From: Alentia gelatinosa
Lineage: Eukaryota > Annelida > Polychaeta > Phyllodocida > Polynoidae
Assembly: GCA_950022655.1 (NCBI GenBank)
Contig: OX465587.1
Span: 27,965,716-28,029,715, forward strand
Direction of reading: 5' to 3'
DNA length: 64,000 nucleotides
A model generated the notes under the pieces. The model saw only the letters and a list, made by a program, of their open reading frames with translations, ran no database searches and had not been told where the DNA came from. Shown here piece after piece: positions 50,190 to 62,159 of this stretch (positions are counted from its first letter, which is position 1; each line of letters starts with the position of its first letter). The translations under genes were made by a program, and so were the position numbers.

Positions 50190-51711
50190 ATGAATACGAG
50201 ATCAACTAGATTGAGCAAAAGCGATGTGATTATTTCCTCAGCTGACGATCCCGACCGTGTGAGCGATAATATAAGGAAAGGTACTACGCATCCCTATAGC
50301 AGTGACCTAGAAACAAATGACCCACCTGTCAACATGCCGCCGAAAGGTAACTCTATAGACACTCTCACCACTCTATTTACAAATCTTCAGGCCAATGTGG
50401 CAGCCCAAAATAAAGAAGTGCTGGAGAAAATTGAAGCTAATGCTAAAACATCTGATCAAATAAAATCGGACATGAATCAGAAACTTGATCAGCTCATTGC
50501 AAGCAACGAAAATGCAACTAAAGAAGTTAGAGCATTAGACGTCCGTATGCATGCCTTTGAGACTGAGTTGATAGACCTCAAACAAGACAAAGTACAAAGA
50601 GAAAAGGAAGGAGGAGTACTGAATCTTATCATAAAAGGACACCCAGAAGTTCCAAATGAGAGGATGCATCAAACAATGAAAATCTTGTTTGAGAAATTGC
50701 AATTATCGGTTACCTACACCAGAACTCAAGGTGCGCACAGACTAGGAAAGCTACCCACAGCCCCCAACGCTAAAGCCCCGCCGAGGCTGATCAACCTCAA
50801 ATTAACCACGTGTCAACAGAAAGCTGAAATGTATGGGCGGAAGAAAAATCTCGCTGATACTGATCTAGAAAAAGTTATTTTTGCCAATGATCTTGATGAC
50901 GAAGAAATGTTGCGCTACAGGGAAGTCCAACAACTCCATGGAGTTGCATCTGCAATGCCCAGAGTAACAAACAAGAAGAAGGGAATGAACCTTCTTATTG
51001 ATGGGTGTACCTATAACCAGAAAAACTTCAAAGACCTCCCCCACAGTATAACTACCCTAAACGCTTCAACAGTAACAACCTGTAACAGAGTTTTCTTCCA
51101 GGGCCACTTAACCCTTTCCCTGCAGCACCCAGTTCCTCTGATCACCATTGTACAGCAGGCATTACCTGCATAAACGACCCTGCTACAGCAGGCACCTTTT
51201 TTGGAAAATAGCAATGTCACATGATGTGTCATGTGATTTGAGTAATTTACCTTGGTAGCTGATGATATTTTGTTATACCAAATCAAAGGTCAATATGTTG
51301 TTTTTACTGTGACAAAATTTCTTTCAATTCACAAAATTATTTTTTTATCTATTGAATTTTGAATAGAAAGTATCAATGATGCCTCTATGATGCCTGGAGG
51401 CATCATGCTGCGGTAGCCAGGGGAATGCCTGGAGGCATCATGCTGCTGTAGCCAGGGGAATGCCTGGAGGCATCATGCTGCTGTTAAAGGGTTAAGCCCG
51501 TTGAGCAACTTTTACAGAGTAGATATCACCAACAACGATGATAGCACATCCGCGTCCAGTGTAGAGCAACTTACTCACTTCGTTGAAGCGACACGGGACC
51601 CAATTTATGGGGCCGGGCTGACGCTCACTGAGACGAGGTGCCGTGCTACTGGCCGGCTTCCAGAACACGCAGGGAGCCATACTAGATGAGATCAGGGAAG
51701 AAGTGCAGTAA
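50190..51711 (+). pseudogene. Non-LTR retrotransposon ORF1 with NADAR (YbiA-like) domain, disrupted
   Basis: From ATG 50190 the protein has a disordered start, a coiled coil (about residues 55-150), an L1-ORF1p-like RRM/C-terminal part (LNLIIKGHPEVP ... AHRLGKLP ... PPRLINLKL ... IFANDLDDEEMLRYREVQQL) and then FFQGHL. Here a TTAA element (51112-51491) is inserted. Removing it with one TTAA restores the frame: FFQGHLSPLSNFY, the start motif of NADAR domains. After SSVEQ the middle of the domain is missing, and the text resumes at VEATRDPIYGAGL. A frameshift follows, and the other frame gives AGFQNTQGAILDEIREEV, the NADAR end motif, and TAA. NADAR enzymes cleave N-glycosidic bonds of ADP-ribose or riboflavin-pathway compounds; whether an element-borne one is active is unknown. 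This copy is dead. Confidence 0.75.
51108..51495. mobile_element. TTAA-flanked MITE inserted in the LINE ORF1
   Basis: TTAA at 51108-51111 and 51492-51495; body begins CCCTTTCCCTGCAGCACCC and ends GCTGTTAAAGGG. Nearly the same sequence as 3-512, with three instead of seven 35-bp minisatellite units. Its removal with one TTAA restores the host ORF exactly. Confidence 0.9.
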
Positions 51712-51771
51712 ACATGAAAGGTAAAAGGACATCACTTTTATCAGTCTAATCTAAACTGGCCACTGAATATC

Positions 51772-52437
51772 ATGCAGAATACTTCTCAGTTTAAGTGTCT
51801 ACTACTGGCCGACAGAAGAGGAAGAAGACTGCAGACCAAAATAATGGAGTATTGTCAGGCGCTAGGTCACAACCAATTGACCATGACCAATCAGGTACTT
51901 GCCAGCGCTCGCTTTGAAGAGCTATTTTTCCGCACTGAACAACACTTGCTGACAAGCAGATATGACTTAGTCATTCTCCTTGCTGGTGCGGATCACCTGA
52001 GTGTAAAACATTCTAACGGGAAAATAACCCTGACTTTCACTGATATAGGGAACTTAACAGACTGTCTCACCAGCTCTTATACTTGGATAAAGTATGCACT
52101 GACCCAAATGGGCTTTCGCGTATCAATATCACAGTTAACAGGGCTTGATCTGAATAGATACAACAAGACAAGGGGGAATACCAATGGCAACAGGATATCA
52201 TAAATGAGAGCATGACCTTTGTGAACTAAAGCATAGCAAGCATGAACGATGAATCAGGGATTATTTGCCCCTGGCTATAGGACCCAGTTCACCACATGCA
52301 TAAAGGGAAATGCATCCACAAATATGCCTGTTTCTATGAATGGACTCCATCCTGATGTGAGTATGCGTGATATTTGGAGTCGTTACATTGCCAAGGCCAT
52401 CATAGCGAACTATCGAATCCAGAAAGAAGTGGGACAC
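51772..52437 (+). pseudogene. SGNH/GDSL-esterase-like ORF of the same retrotransposon, inactive
   Basis: Frame 1 (51772-52203): FKCLLLADRRGRRL (block I; the expected D-S is D-R here), YDLVILLAGADHLS (block III, G.ND reads GADH), QLTGLDLNRYNKTRG. A frameshift and a stop follow, then 52249-52437 supplies NGLHPDVSMRDIWSRYIAKA (block V, where D..H reads N..H). SGNH-type esterase domains are known in CR1-clade LINEs. All catalytic positions except His are changed, so the protein is non-functional. Confidence 0.65.
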
Positions 52438-52440
52438 TGA

Positions 52441-53770
52441 ATGAAATTATCAGAACTCTGCTATACTCTCTACCAAACGCTGAGTAAGACTGACTCACTC
52501 AACTAGGCGCAGTGGCGTGAGTTGTAGTGTCTCAGTCCTGAAAGGCGTGAACATCAACCCCCCCTTGTCTCCTTTACTTGTGAACACAGTGGTGTAACAA
52601 GCTAAATGAGTCATTATCTCAAAACTACGCTGTTAATAATATGAAGAGATGTAACGAGTTTGAGTGTGAGTTTATTTATGCCACGCATTTTGTCGGCTCC
52701 ATAATTTCACGAGTCGAAGACGAGTGATATTACGGAGCCAACAAAATGAGTGGCATAAATAAGCTCCCACTCAAACGAGTGGTGTCTAGATTTTATCCTA
52801 CCCTATTTCCATATTTTTTCAGTATCAGAAAGTAGTGGCATAAACGAAACTTTATGTCACACCCGTGACATAAACAAATCCCATGTTAAGCCTATGGCGT
52901 TTTTTATTAGGGGTAGGATAACACACTATATTCTTTCTGTCATCAAGACTCAGTGGAGTGGGATGATATAGAAAATTGAACCTATTTCTAAATATTTACC
53001 CCAATGAAAATATTTATACTTGCCCAAGAATTACCAAGTTAGTCCTCTCCTGTAAAACAAACCAAATGAGTCTAAATGGCCTAATAAGACGCTATGTGTA
53101 TGTGTATGGACACTAAGTACATCGTCACCAAATCATGCAAGGCTCAGTGGAGCTCATCACTAGTAAATGTATTGCTGATGATTATCTACAGTATATAAGT
53201 TATGTTATGTTATATCCCTGTTTCTCTCCTTCTATATACTCCTAGTCCGAGAAACTTTGACTGCCTAGCGGACAGTCAGAGAGCAAAACCGCTTATTCCC
53301 ATAGTACAAAATATCAGGTCCTTGGTTCTCTGTAATACTGTCAATGTAAGTGCATTTTTATGTTCCCTTACCTTCAGAAATGTATAATAATTCCTTTTTG
53401 ATGATACAACTCCTGTTTTGTTCCTTTGTGTTACTTTCGAGAGCCTTTTTGTACAACTCATCTAACCACATTTCAACAGTTCCAACTCATGTCGGCCATA
53501 TTTGATAAGCTGGTTCCTGGCAATCCCCTGTGAAGGATTTCCTGCACTTTTGAAACCAGTTTTTTGTTATTTTTGGCGCCTGCAGAATACATAGACATGG
53601 ATTTTACAAACACTGGCTTTTCTATTGCTTAGAACTAATGCAAAGTTATGAAATTACTGTCATGTTACTGCATTTTGCCTCAGGAAACTGTCTATCACAA
53701 AATCAGAAAGATTCAACCTATATTTATAAGGAAAACGGCTGCTGAGCTGAGATAATGATCTATATGTGAC
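52441..53770. other. Decayed retrotransposon interior and foldback element
   Basis: No intact frame. It holds the foldback at 52656-52922; the frame at 53202-53387 might be a relic of an ORF2 start but shows no clear motif. Confidence 0.35.
52656..52922. mobile_element. Modular foldback element inserted in the LINE
   Basis: Hairpin TTTATTTATGCCACGCATTT ... GAGTGGCATAAATAAG centred on GTCGAAGACGAGTGA. The right module runs from TTTTATCCTACCC to AGGGGTAGGATAA. Close relative of 25426-25684. Confidence 0.85.
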
Positions 53771-54871
53771 AGTGCAAGTGCGACCGCGGTATGTTATGTT
53801 GATGTGCGTAAGGCCTTTGACTGTGTTCCACATGAATTACTCCTGAAGAAACTAAGAACGATGTTTCAGCTCCCTGATGATCTTCTGCTGTGGGTCAGTA
53901 ATTACCTACATAAACGCAAACAGGTAACAGTTGTTAATGGAGCAATGTCAGGTATGGCTGATGTCACGTTCGGGGTACCGCAAGGGTCAGTGCTGGGCCC
54001 ACTTTTATTCATATTGTACGTAAATGACATGTGTACCGGAATAACTGATTGCCAAAAAATCCAATATGCGGATGATTTGGTGTTGTATAGTTCTGACTTG
54101 AACAGCACGGTGTCGGCAGCACGGCTGCAATTAGCTGTTTCTCATGTGGCTAGATGGTGCGACGGAAATGCGCTTACAATCAATACAGGTAAGACGATGT
54201 CTTGTTGGTATGGCACGAGACCACGAATAAAGAGACTAAACCCATTAGTTATCACATGCAGTGGCAAAACTCTGCCCACATGCCCCTGCTATAAATATCT
54301 TGGAGTAAGCATTGATGCCACGCTCACTCTAAATGAACATATGAAATCTGTGCAGAAGCTAGTCAATGCAAGACTATACAAGCTCCAGAAACTAAGAAGC
54401 CGACTTACAACGGAGGTGGCCCGACTGATTTACATAAGCACTATAAGGCCGGTAATGGAATATGCATGTTTTTTGTATGATGGAGCGAGTGTTATGCATC
54501 TTAAGAAACTCCAACGTTTGCAAAACAGGGCACTGCGTATCGTTAAAGATGTTCGTGTTAGGGATGTAGGGACGGATGAACTTCATGCATTATGTAGGAT
54601 AGAAAAGCTAAAGACCCGTAGAGATAGACAACTAATGAGTATGTTTTACAAAAGATCAAAACAAGAGTGTAATGTCGATACTAGACTCAGAGGTACGAGA
54701 AGCGATGTGAAGGTGAAACTCAAAGAGTACAAGTTTAAGTCAAATGGGTATAAGAACAGTCCGGCGTATCGTGGCCAGGTAATTTGGGACAAACTACCGT
54801 CGAGCACCCAAAAAGCTGCAACCAAAGCTGAGTTTAAATCAAAGCTATTGAAAGATCTAACCGACACATAA
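53771..54871 (+). pseudogene. 5'-truncated LINE: reverse transcriptase, palm to C-terminus
   Basis: The frame starts inside the reverse transcriptase at VCYVDVRKAFDCVPHELL (motif A) and continues through GVPQGSVLGPLLFILYVNDM (motif B), YADDLVLYS (motif C; YADD) and KYLGVSID (motif E). The thumb-like region and C-terminal YKNSPAYRGQVIWDKLPSST follow, then stop. 355+ residues are intact without frameshift, so it is younger than the ORF1 copy. The endonuclease and fingers are missing (5' truncation). Best match by motif style is the CR1/jockey group. Its 3' UTR runs to about 55105. Confidence 0.9.
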
Positions 54872-55074
54872 GTTGAGTTCTTAAAGTATCACCTTTATAC
54901 TGTATTCAAGCAAAACGTGTATAATTCTTCATTTCATCCAATTCTACATTACATTTGTCCAATATATCCCATACACTGTATGTAACACATTTGTAATGAG
55001 TTGTGAACTGTTTGTGTCTCAACTGTAAGCTGATGCCCATATTTCATGGAAGATCTGTAACCACAACAGAATGA

Positions 55075-55106
55075 AATTAAAAAATATATATATATATATA
55101 TATATA
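55075..55106. repeat. Simple TA tail of the LINE
   Basis: AATGAAATTAAAAA followed by (TA)n ends the 3' UTR of the reverse transcriptase fragment, as in LINEs that end in short simple repeats rather than poly(A). Confidence 0.7.
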
Positions 55107-55399
55107 CATTTTTGGTCGACCTGTTAGCCTAGGCCTCTATGGGTGTGCTCTCTGACTGTCTGCACCGCTTCACAGTCAGAGCCTCTCGGACTATATACTC
55201 CCTGATGAACTGTGACCGCACCCGAGTGAAGGAGGTCAATAGTCAGAACCTATGGACTGGAGTAAGACTCTCAATATGTGCCCAACCTAGCGTAAGAAGA
55301 ATAATCTGCAAATACCCACTCAAATCATGTCATGTGTAGAACGCTATCTACTAACGGTAATCGAAATGAATTACGCTGCTACTCGTTCTGTCCTGTGCC

Positions 55400-56196
55400 C
55401 AAGTGCTGAGAGAGACAGTAGAATGGCATCTTGTCGAATGTATATGTGGTCATCCCAAGAGACATCCAACAACTGATCAGGTAACTAATTTCGAAGGAGT
55501 TAAAGGTATGAGCATCATACATCTAAACATCTTTAGTGTATGGTCAAATATTGATTTGTTCAGAAATTACTTAGAACATAGCAATATAGCATGCGCCACA
55601 TTGTCTTAAACCTGGCTGCACAATCAAATTCCATCAGACCTAGTAGGAATAAATAATTATAACTTATCGAGGCTACATAGACAAGTTCTAAATGAGAAAG
55701 GTGAAGTCCGATAAGGCTGACACTCAAACTAAACACTTGAATGTTAGTAATGAAGACATCGAGGCGCAGTGGTTCACCCTATCTAAGCTAGACATTAAGA
55801 AGTGTATTATAGTCAATGTATAAAGCCCACCTCGTGGGAATGTAGAATGTTTTCCACAAAACCCCAGGTCATTGTGATTGGAGACATAAATATTGACTAT
55901 CTAAATGTACAGGACCCCGAGACCAAGGCCTTGAAAAGCTTTGTCCAGTCAAATGAATTGAACCAACTGATTGAGTCCCAAACCAACTTCGACCCACGAA
56001 CAAAAGACAGCCTAATTGATCTCTTGATTACTAATGTTGAGTACGCCATCTCGCATGGAAATATATTATCTTTTCAGAGCAAAAATCAAAAAGTACTTGA
56101 TTCAAATATTGCCAAGTCATTACCAAGTCATTATTCATATATTTTATTGAAAGACTTTCCAGCAAAGACTTGTCTCACTGAGACGAAGAAAGACTG
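55400..56196 (+). pseudogene. AP-endonuclease domain of a LINE ORF2, disrupted
   Basis: From 55508: MSIIHLNIFSVWSNIDLFRN (family pattern HLNIRS..NK.D), CATLS-stop-TWL (the catalytic Glu of SETWL is a stop codon), a frameshift near 55695, DIEAQWFTLSKLDIKKCIIV, then VIVIGDINIDYLN (GDFN motif) and SLIDLLITN. The final SDH motif is lost (LPSHYSYIL). A Cys/His cluster (CICGHPKRHPTT) precedes it. It lies downstream of the reverse transcriptase of another element, so the order is the reverse of a normal ORF2. It probably belongs to the ORF1/SGNH element, split by the later LINE insertion. Confidence 0.8.
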
Positions 56197-57126
56197 ATTT
56201 GAAAGTAGCATATTACATTACAAACAGTATTTACTTTTATGCCAAAGACTTTGTTATATTACAAACAGTATCTACTTCTATGCCAAAGACTGTTTTGCCA
56301 CATCTTAACTACTATGGTTGTGATACCTGTGTATGCTCAACATTATAAGTATTATCTCATTTGGAAAAAGATATAAGATTGCAGTGTGACAAAGCGCACC
56401 GTAGTGGGCCGTAGTCGCTGAATTCTTCACCCCCGTGAGAGGGTAGAACTTCACTGACATAGGTATGTAATAATACATCGACTGTTTTCTGTTAGCGGGC
56501 CGTAGTGAATGGCAGTGGTTTTGTACGGGAATGGGAGGGTTGAATTACAGACCAGAAAGTTTAAAAAAAACCCGCTGTTTTAACAAGTTTATAGTATTAA
56601 GAAAATGAAGTGACTGAGCCCGTATGGATGTCCGTTCTCGGCCATTTGATGAAAAAATACAGCCCTCCCCGATGCAGCGTCAGGCCTTTCAAATGACCTC
56701 AAACACACAGGCGTACAGGCTCAGTAACCACAGTAACACACCCCTCACATTATCTACATTGATTTCGTGCATAGGTGTATAATTATATAGGAGAACTATT
56801 GAATTATAGCTGTATGGAATGATTACCGACTTTAAGAAACAGTGTCAATATAAACCAACGTCAGAGATGGATCAATGCTAGGATATTTTATCTAACAGAG
56901 GTATTCATGGAAAAAAGATAAAATCACATTCTACTTTTACTATATACCCATGCCGTATATACTGTAAATACGTACTGTTTTGGCATATGACGTAAAAATA
57001 CTGTACGGACCAGTGGTCCGTATACCAAAATACGGACTACCTACCCATACACATTTATTAAAATTTTGGTTGTTAATAAAAATAAAATTGATTATTTTTT
57101 TAATTTCGGGTATATAGTAAATATAT
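56197..57126. other. Intergenic; short inverted repeats only
   Basis: Diverged relative of 21203-21297 near 56400-56560 (AGCGGGCCGTAGTG); a small hairpin near 56990-57040 (TACGGACCAGTGGTCCGTAT). No gene. Confidence 0.4.
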
Positions 57127-57277
57127 AACGTCCAACCATGCTTGTACAAGTCACAGAACTCGATGCTAATTTACCGTTTGTACGGAACTCGGCGTAAACG
57201 CCTCGGTCCGTACAAACCGTAAATTACCATCTTGTTCTGTGACTTGTACAGCATGGTCAGGACGTTCTATATAAGTA
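57127..57277. repeat. 150-bp palindrome (foldback element)
   Basis: TATATAACGTCC / GGACGTTCTATATA outer ends, CTTGTACAAGTCACAGAAC / GTTCTGTGACTTGTACA, AATTTACCGTTTGTACGGA / TCCGTACAAACCGTAAATTA, centre ACTCGGCGTAAACGCCTCGG. Nearly perfect arms of about 65 bp. Confidence 0.9.
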
Positions 57278-57924
57278 TAAAATACCTTCAGATGTCTCTT
57301 ATCTTGCTGACGTCAATGCTATTATTGACTACTTCGATTGGACGATTCCCAATCGATAATCAAAAACATATTTTTCACCTCGACTCATATCAATAAGGTG
57401 ACGGTCAGACCTCTTACCTCCACACTTAACTTTATCTGGCGATCGATGACTAACACATATTGTATTCTAAAGTAGAAGTGTTCCTTTTTGAAGCTATCCT
57501 TTTAAAGAAATTCTAAAAGATACTCTATATGCTTCAACATCCTCCAAGATGTTATACCCTAGTGTGCACTGTGTCGAAGTTAGATAACCTTCCTTACAAA
57601 TACATGACCAAGGGGTCCAGCATTATAGATCCAACTTTATCTTATGAGGTTATTATGTGTTTGGGGGATTAACATGTTGAAAGGTCGGTGGCTAATCAGG
57701 ACCATCACAGCGTTGTCGCCTGGAAAATTGCTCTCACGTGTGGGATACTGATCGGAAAATTATGAAAATATCGGATTAGATAAACGATACCCCTGCTCGT
57801 ATGCCCTTGGTAATTGTCGAATAGGTTTAAGTGTCTCAAATCAATTCCTTCTTATTTTGACTTTGAATGTTCAGAGCTTTTAGTCACAGAAAAAAAACAT
57901 GGTTGTTTTATGTGTAAGACCGGG
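57278..57924. other. Intergenic; nothing recognised
   Basis: No supported coding sequence or repeat. Confidence 0.35.
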
Positions 57925-58880
57925 TACCCACCAACGCCGACGCGAGCCGACGCGAGCCGATACAAAATGACCATATCGTAGCGCGTCGGGAGGCATATCG
58001 TAGCGTATCGGTTCGCGTCGGCTCGAGTCGGTGCGCGTCGTAACGTATTGGGAGGGTGCATAAAAAAGGTGCCATGGTCCTGATACACCCCGATATAGCT
58101 CACGATGCAACCAGTGTAATCAACCATATTTCCTTTATAATTCCAGAAATAATGCATATTTCAGATTGATATATTATCTGTAGACACAAAACGATATTAT
58201 ATGAAATCTCATAGGAATATCTAATGGGGAAAAAACAGTTCTAAGTTAAAGTATAAAATTATCGATTTGAGACCCTTATCTACTATCAAATTTCACAGAA
58301 CCGCATTACCATAATATATTCTAGGTATTCTGGAAATTTCATAATTTTCCAACTATTATTTCATATGATTTACCGTTTAAAGTGTCATCTATACACACCG
58401 ACGCACTACGACAATTGATACATGATCGATTGTCGTAGACCCTCTACGATATATATGCTTTTTTTATTGGTTCGCGTCGGTGCGCGTCGGTGCGCGTCGG
58501 GCCACGTCGGTAGCCTTATCGTAGAAACCTGACCTATGATATGGATTTTGTATCGAGAGGGTAGTATCGGGGCGCGTCGGTTCGCGTCGGGATCCTGGTG
58601 GACACCCCCCCCCCCCTCCCCCTCCCTTATGGTAAACATTATCGATACTATATTTCATGAATAATAGTGTATCATATATTTAAAAATTAAAATAACACTT
58701 GAAGATATGCACTTTTTTTACAGTAGAACCCATTACAATGCGAGGGGGATTGGCATGTCTAGACATATGTCTACGATTATACACCATCACGATATGTCTC
58801 CGATATTGACTTTTTGTATCGGTGCCATATCGGTTTACAAGTCTAAATTTCTATCGTAGTAGGTGGACGCCGGGCTTACC
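57925..58880. mobile_element. Element packed with CGACGCG / TATCGTAG subterminal repeats, copy E1
   Basis: Left end GTAAGACCGGGTACCCACC. The inner right end GGTGGACACCCCC (about 58600) pairs with it, and the outer end GGTGGACGCCGGGCTTAC (58861-58878) is a second possible partner. Both termini carry runs of GCGTCGG and ATCGTAG. 57930-58615 is the inverted copy of 62160-62905. Short open frames here come from the repeats. Confidence 0.75.
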
Positions 58881-60110
58881 TCCACCGACGCCGTTGGTCT
58901 ACGATACACCTCCCGATAGATAACGATTGAAAAAGGCCACATCGTACCCTATCGCCCGATAATTCTAATTTTGAACAATTTTTACTGAAAGAATACTCTG
59001 CGTTGTTCCCGATTAGCCACCATGCGATACAGGTTTTCCATCGGGAAGAAATTGTAGACGCCCGTTTTGCATCGGTGCCTAATCACAAAGAGGTGATCAA
59101 CTGCTCCGATTAAGCCCTGCACCCACCAACGGCGATGGTCTACGACATACTTCCCGATAGGTTACGATTTGAAATGGCAAATGGCAAAATACTTTTCAAT
59201 TTGATTGTATCAGTGTCTGAGAAATAACATCATAATATATTGAAAATACATGTAAAAGATTATTCAGATTCATTCAATATTTCCAAAATTATACATTTCA
59301 ACATTAAAACTCAGCCTGAGAACTACATTGATACACAGATTGAAACGTGATCATGGTTTATGTTTTTCGTCCTCCAACGCAGTTCTGACAGTCTACGATT
59401 TCCAGCAATGTCCACGATTTGAAATGCCCAAATCTAAAGCCGGGCACCCACCTAACACGATTCTGGTCCCGATTGGCCTTACGACGGCCTTCCCGACACC
59501 ATTCCGATTCTATCGTGAGGTCAGCCAAAATCGTGGTAGGTGGAAGAGGTTTCTGCGATTCCCCCTATGACAGCTCACGATTGAAAACGCCAATCGTAGA
59601 GGTCCCGATAACTTCCAACATGTTGGAAATATCATAGACTGTCGTAGCCTATTGGGGGTGATTTAACAGGAAAATATCTCTTGTGGAAGAAATAATTGGC
59701 GGATAATTATGAAATTCTTAGGTAGAGCTTATATAGATGTATAATCGATGTAAATATGATATTATTTGATGAAGTCGAAGTGTCTGAAAATATTAATTTC
59801 TTATCAGAATTATTATTCTACCACAGTTATATTGTTCAATTTGATTGTTTTAGTGTCTGGAAATAATATCAATATAGAATATATCAATATTAAAATCATG
59901 CCTGAGATCTACAGTTAATCACCAATTGAAACGTGAGCCAATCGTGATCATGGTTTATGTTTTTGGTCCTCCCAAGGCGTTTCTACGCTCTACGATTTCA
60001 ACGATTTGAAACTATCGGGGACCTCCCGATAGGTCGGGATTTAGCCATTTCAAATCGTAGCTATCGGGAAGTGTGTCGTAGACCATCTGTGTAGGTGGGG
60101 CAGGGCTTTA
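58870..60110. mobile_element. Nested elements with GCCCTGCACCCACC / CCCGAT termini
   Basis: TAAGCCCTGCACCCACCAAC (59111) pairs with GTGTAGGTGGGGCAGGGCTT (60089-60108). A further left end AAAGCCGGGCACCCACC lies inside at about 59440. The interior segment 59205-59410 recurs at 59835-60015 (CAATTTGATTGT, GATCATGGTTTATGTTTTT). CCCGATAG and TACGAT words fill the subterminal zones. No transposase frame. Confidence 0.65.
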
Positions 60111-61029
60111 CTCTATTCAATTAGCAACTTGGAGTAGAGACAATTTGTAATGATATATATGTAATCATACACATACTAAGAATATAATAGCAAAATAGAT
60201 AGTAACAGCACAAGTACATCGAGAACGTTGGATAGTAGACATGTAGTAACCTGTCATAGTCACATGTAATTTTGGTCATTCTCGATGAGTTTTCAGAACA
60301 AATAAACAAGCTTCGTCCATTAAAAATGAAGAAATAAGGGTAAACAAATTCTGCAATATCCGAATGATCAAATTCTATATGTTACTACTTCTTCTGGTTT
60401 ACCTCGGCGGAATCCATGCTTGACTTGAACGGTGGTGTTCGGTCTTCACCTTGGACAAGTATTGCTAAGTGGTTTCGATGGTTTCGCTTTCGCTTTCTCG
60501 CCTGGATTGTGTATGCTCTGGTAAGGGACTGTGTGGAGATACTGAACTATCAGAACATGTGACAATTTATATATCAGTTGTCCCGGCGAGGTGAATGAGA
60601 TCCGAGTCACAGTGGGGAGATAGGCCCTGCCTGGTCTGCACACCACACCACTTGTCTAGATTATTTTTGATTTTCCAAAGGTTGTCTGACCACATGTAAA
60701 AAGTGTTTCAGTTTGCCATATATGGTAACGGAAAGAATGTTTCAAATTTTTTTGTTTAGTTTTTTTTATGGTTTTTATTTAACCTGGAGGTTACGCTTAG
60801 GGAAAATCAGTGGTCCCTATCTTCCAGCGGCTCCAGTAAATGAGATCATACCGCAAAATTTGCCCAAAGGTTGGGCGTACATTGCTGCACGGTTCAAATT
60901 GGGTAATCTTAACTAGTTACAGGCGTGGGTGCTCCTTTGCGTTAGATACATATTGAAAACAGGTACATCAGGCATAAACTGGCTATATACTATCATGAAA
61001 CATCACGAAATTTCATTTGATTGTTTATA
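60111..61029. other. Intergenic; nothing recognised
   Basis: Short open frames (for example 60713-60916) have no recognisable motif. Confidence 0.35.
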
Positions 61030-61271
61030 TGGCATGAGTTGTCTTTGTGGAATGATATCACGAAGTGGAGCTGAGTGATATCTGTAGCAGAAGACAACGA
61101 ATGGCATGTAAACAATTATATTAAATTGAGTGATGTTTAGATTTTATCCTACCTTGTCATATGTTTTTAACTTCATATGTCACCAGTGGCGTAGAAATAT
61201 TCTATGGCATTACCGTGGCATACAGGCCCACCATGTTAAGTCTATGGAGATTTATATGCGGGGTAGGATAA
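61030..61271. mobile_element. Modular foldback element, copy of 40306-40549
   Basis: GAGTTGTCTTTGTGGAATGA, centre TCACGAAGTGGAGCTGAGTGA, GAAGACAAC; then TTTTATCCTACCTTGTC to GGGGTAGGATAA. Confidence 0.8.
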
Positions 61272-61364
61272 AATACAATCTTATTGTCATAGTGAATTTA
61301 TACGAAAGATAACACCATGCTGGGTAGAAAATATACGCCGCCAGGCAGATAACTCGGGATAGGT

Positions 61365-61773
61365 TTAACATGCCCTGTCATGCTGGTAATCTGCTCAAAA
61401 GTACACTGCTCAATCTATTTTAATAGTTTTAAAAGGACGCATGATGCCTGGAGGCATCACCACACTAAAGACGCATGATGCCTGGAGGCATCACCGCACT
61501 AAAGACGCATGATGCCTTGAGGCATCATTGTCCCAATATTAACAAAAATGAGCAATATTCACGAAATCTTCAGAAAATGTAGATAAAACATCATATTTAG
61601 TATATCTATTAAAAAGAAATAAAATATTTGTGATTATGTATCATATTTCATGATTACAACCTTGGATATCAGTTTTAACCATAATTTGGCCGTCCTCTAG
61701 CCAGACAGACTGCCACCAGCACCCGTCCTTATGGGACTAGCTGGGCCCCAGGCAGCAGTCCTGAAAGGGTTAA
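61365..61773. mobile_element. TTAA-flanked element with GATGCCTGGAGGCATC repeats
   Basis: The right end GTCCTGAAAGGGTTAA is clear; the left end (TTAACATGCCCTG) is less so. Three 34-bp units (about 61437, 61471, 61505) carry GCATGATGCCTGGAGGCATC then ACCACACTAAAGAC. Same palindromic core as in 3-512 and 51108-51495 with a different spacer. Confidence 0.6.
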
Positions 61774-62159
61774 TAGTTTAAGATTTTTAATTTAAGTCTG
61801 TTTGCCATATATGGTCATCTTGGATTGCAGCTTGTTTGGAGCAAGACGAGAGTTTATTCTAATCTCTTTGTCAAGAGGGACAAGAGTCCATTCAGAACGT
61901 TCCAAACTTCGCCCTTGATCATGAGCCCTGGCAGCACTCTACCTGCAGATCATCTTTGTTTACTCATGTTATAAGTGACTAATGTACTGAGTGGTTCGTA
62001 CACTCATAGAAAAACTTTTGACATAAAAGATATCGGCAGATTGATTTCAGATCTATAACACGATATATGATAGACAAAGACCAGACAGGTAATGAGACAC
62101 ACTGTCCTATATCGCCCACCCAGAATCGGGAAGAATCAGTGAAGGAGTGTATATCAACA

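Noticed and set aside
57880..58160. Open frames rich in Arg/Ala/Asp in the E1 element
   Set aside because: They are translations of CGACGCG-type repeats, present on both strands and in every copy.
60713..60916. 67-codon frame with a hydrophobic start
   Set aside because: No family resemblance, no splice sites and no neighbouring exons.
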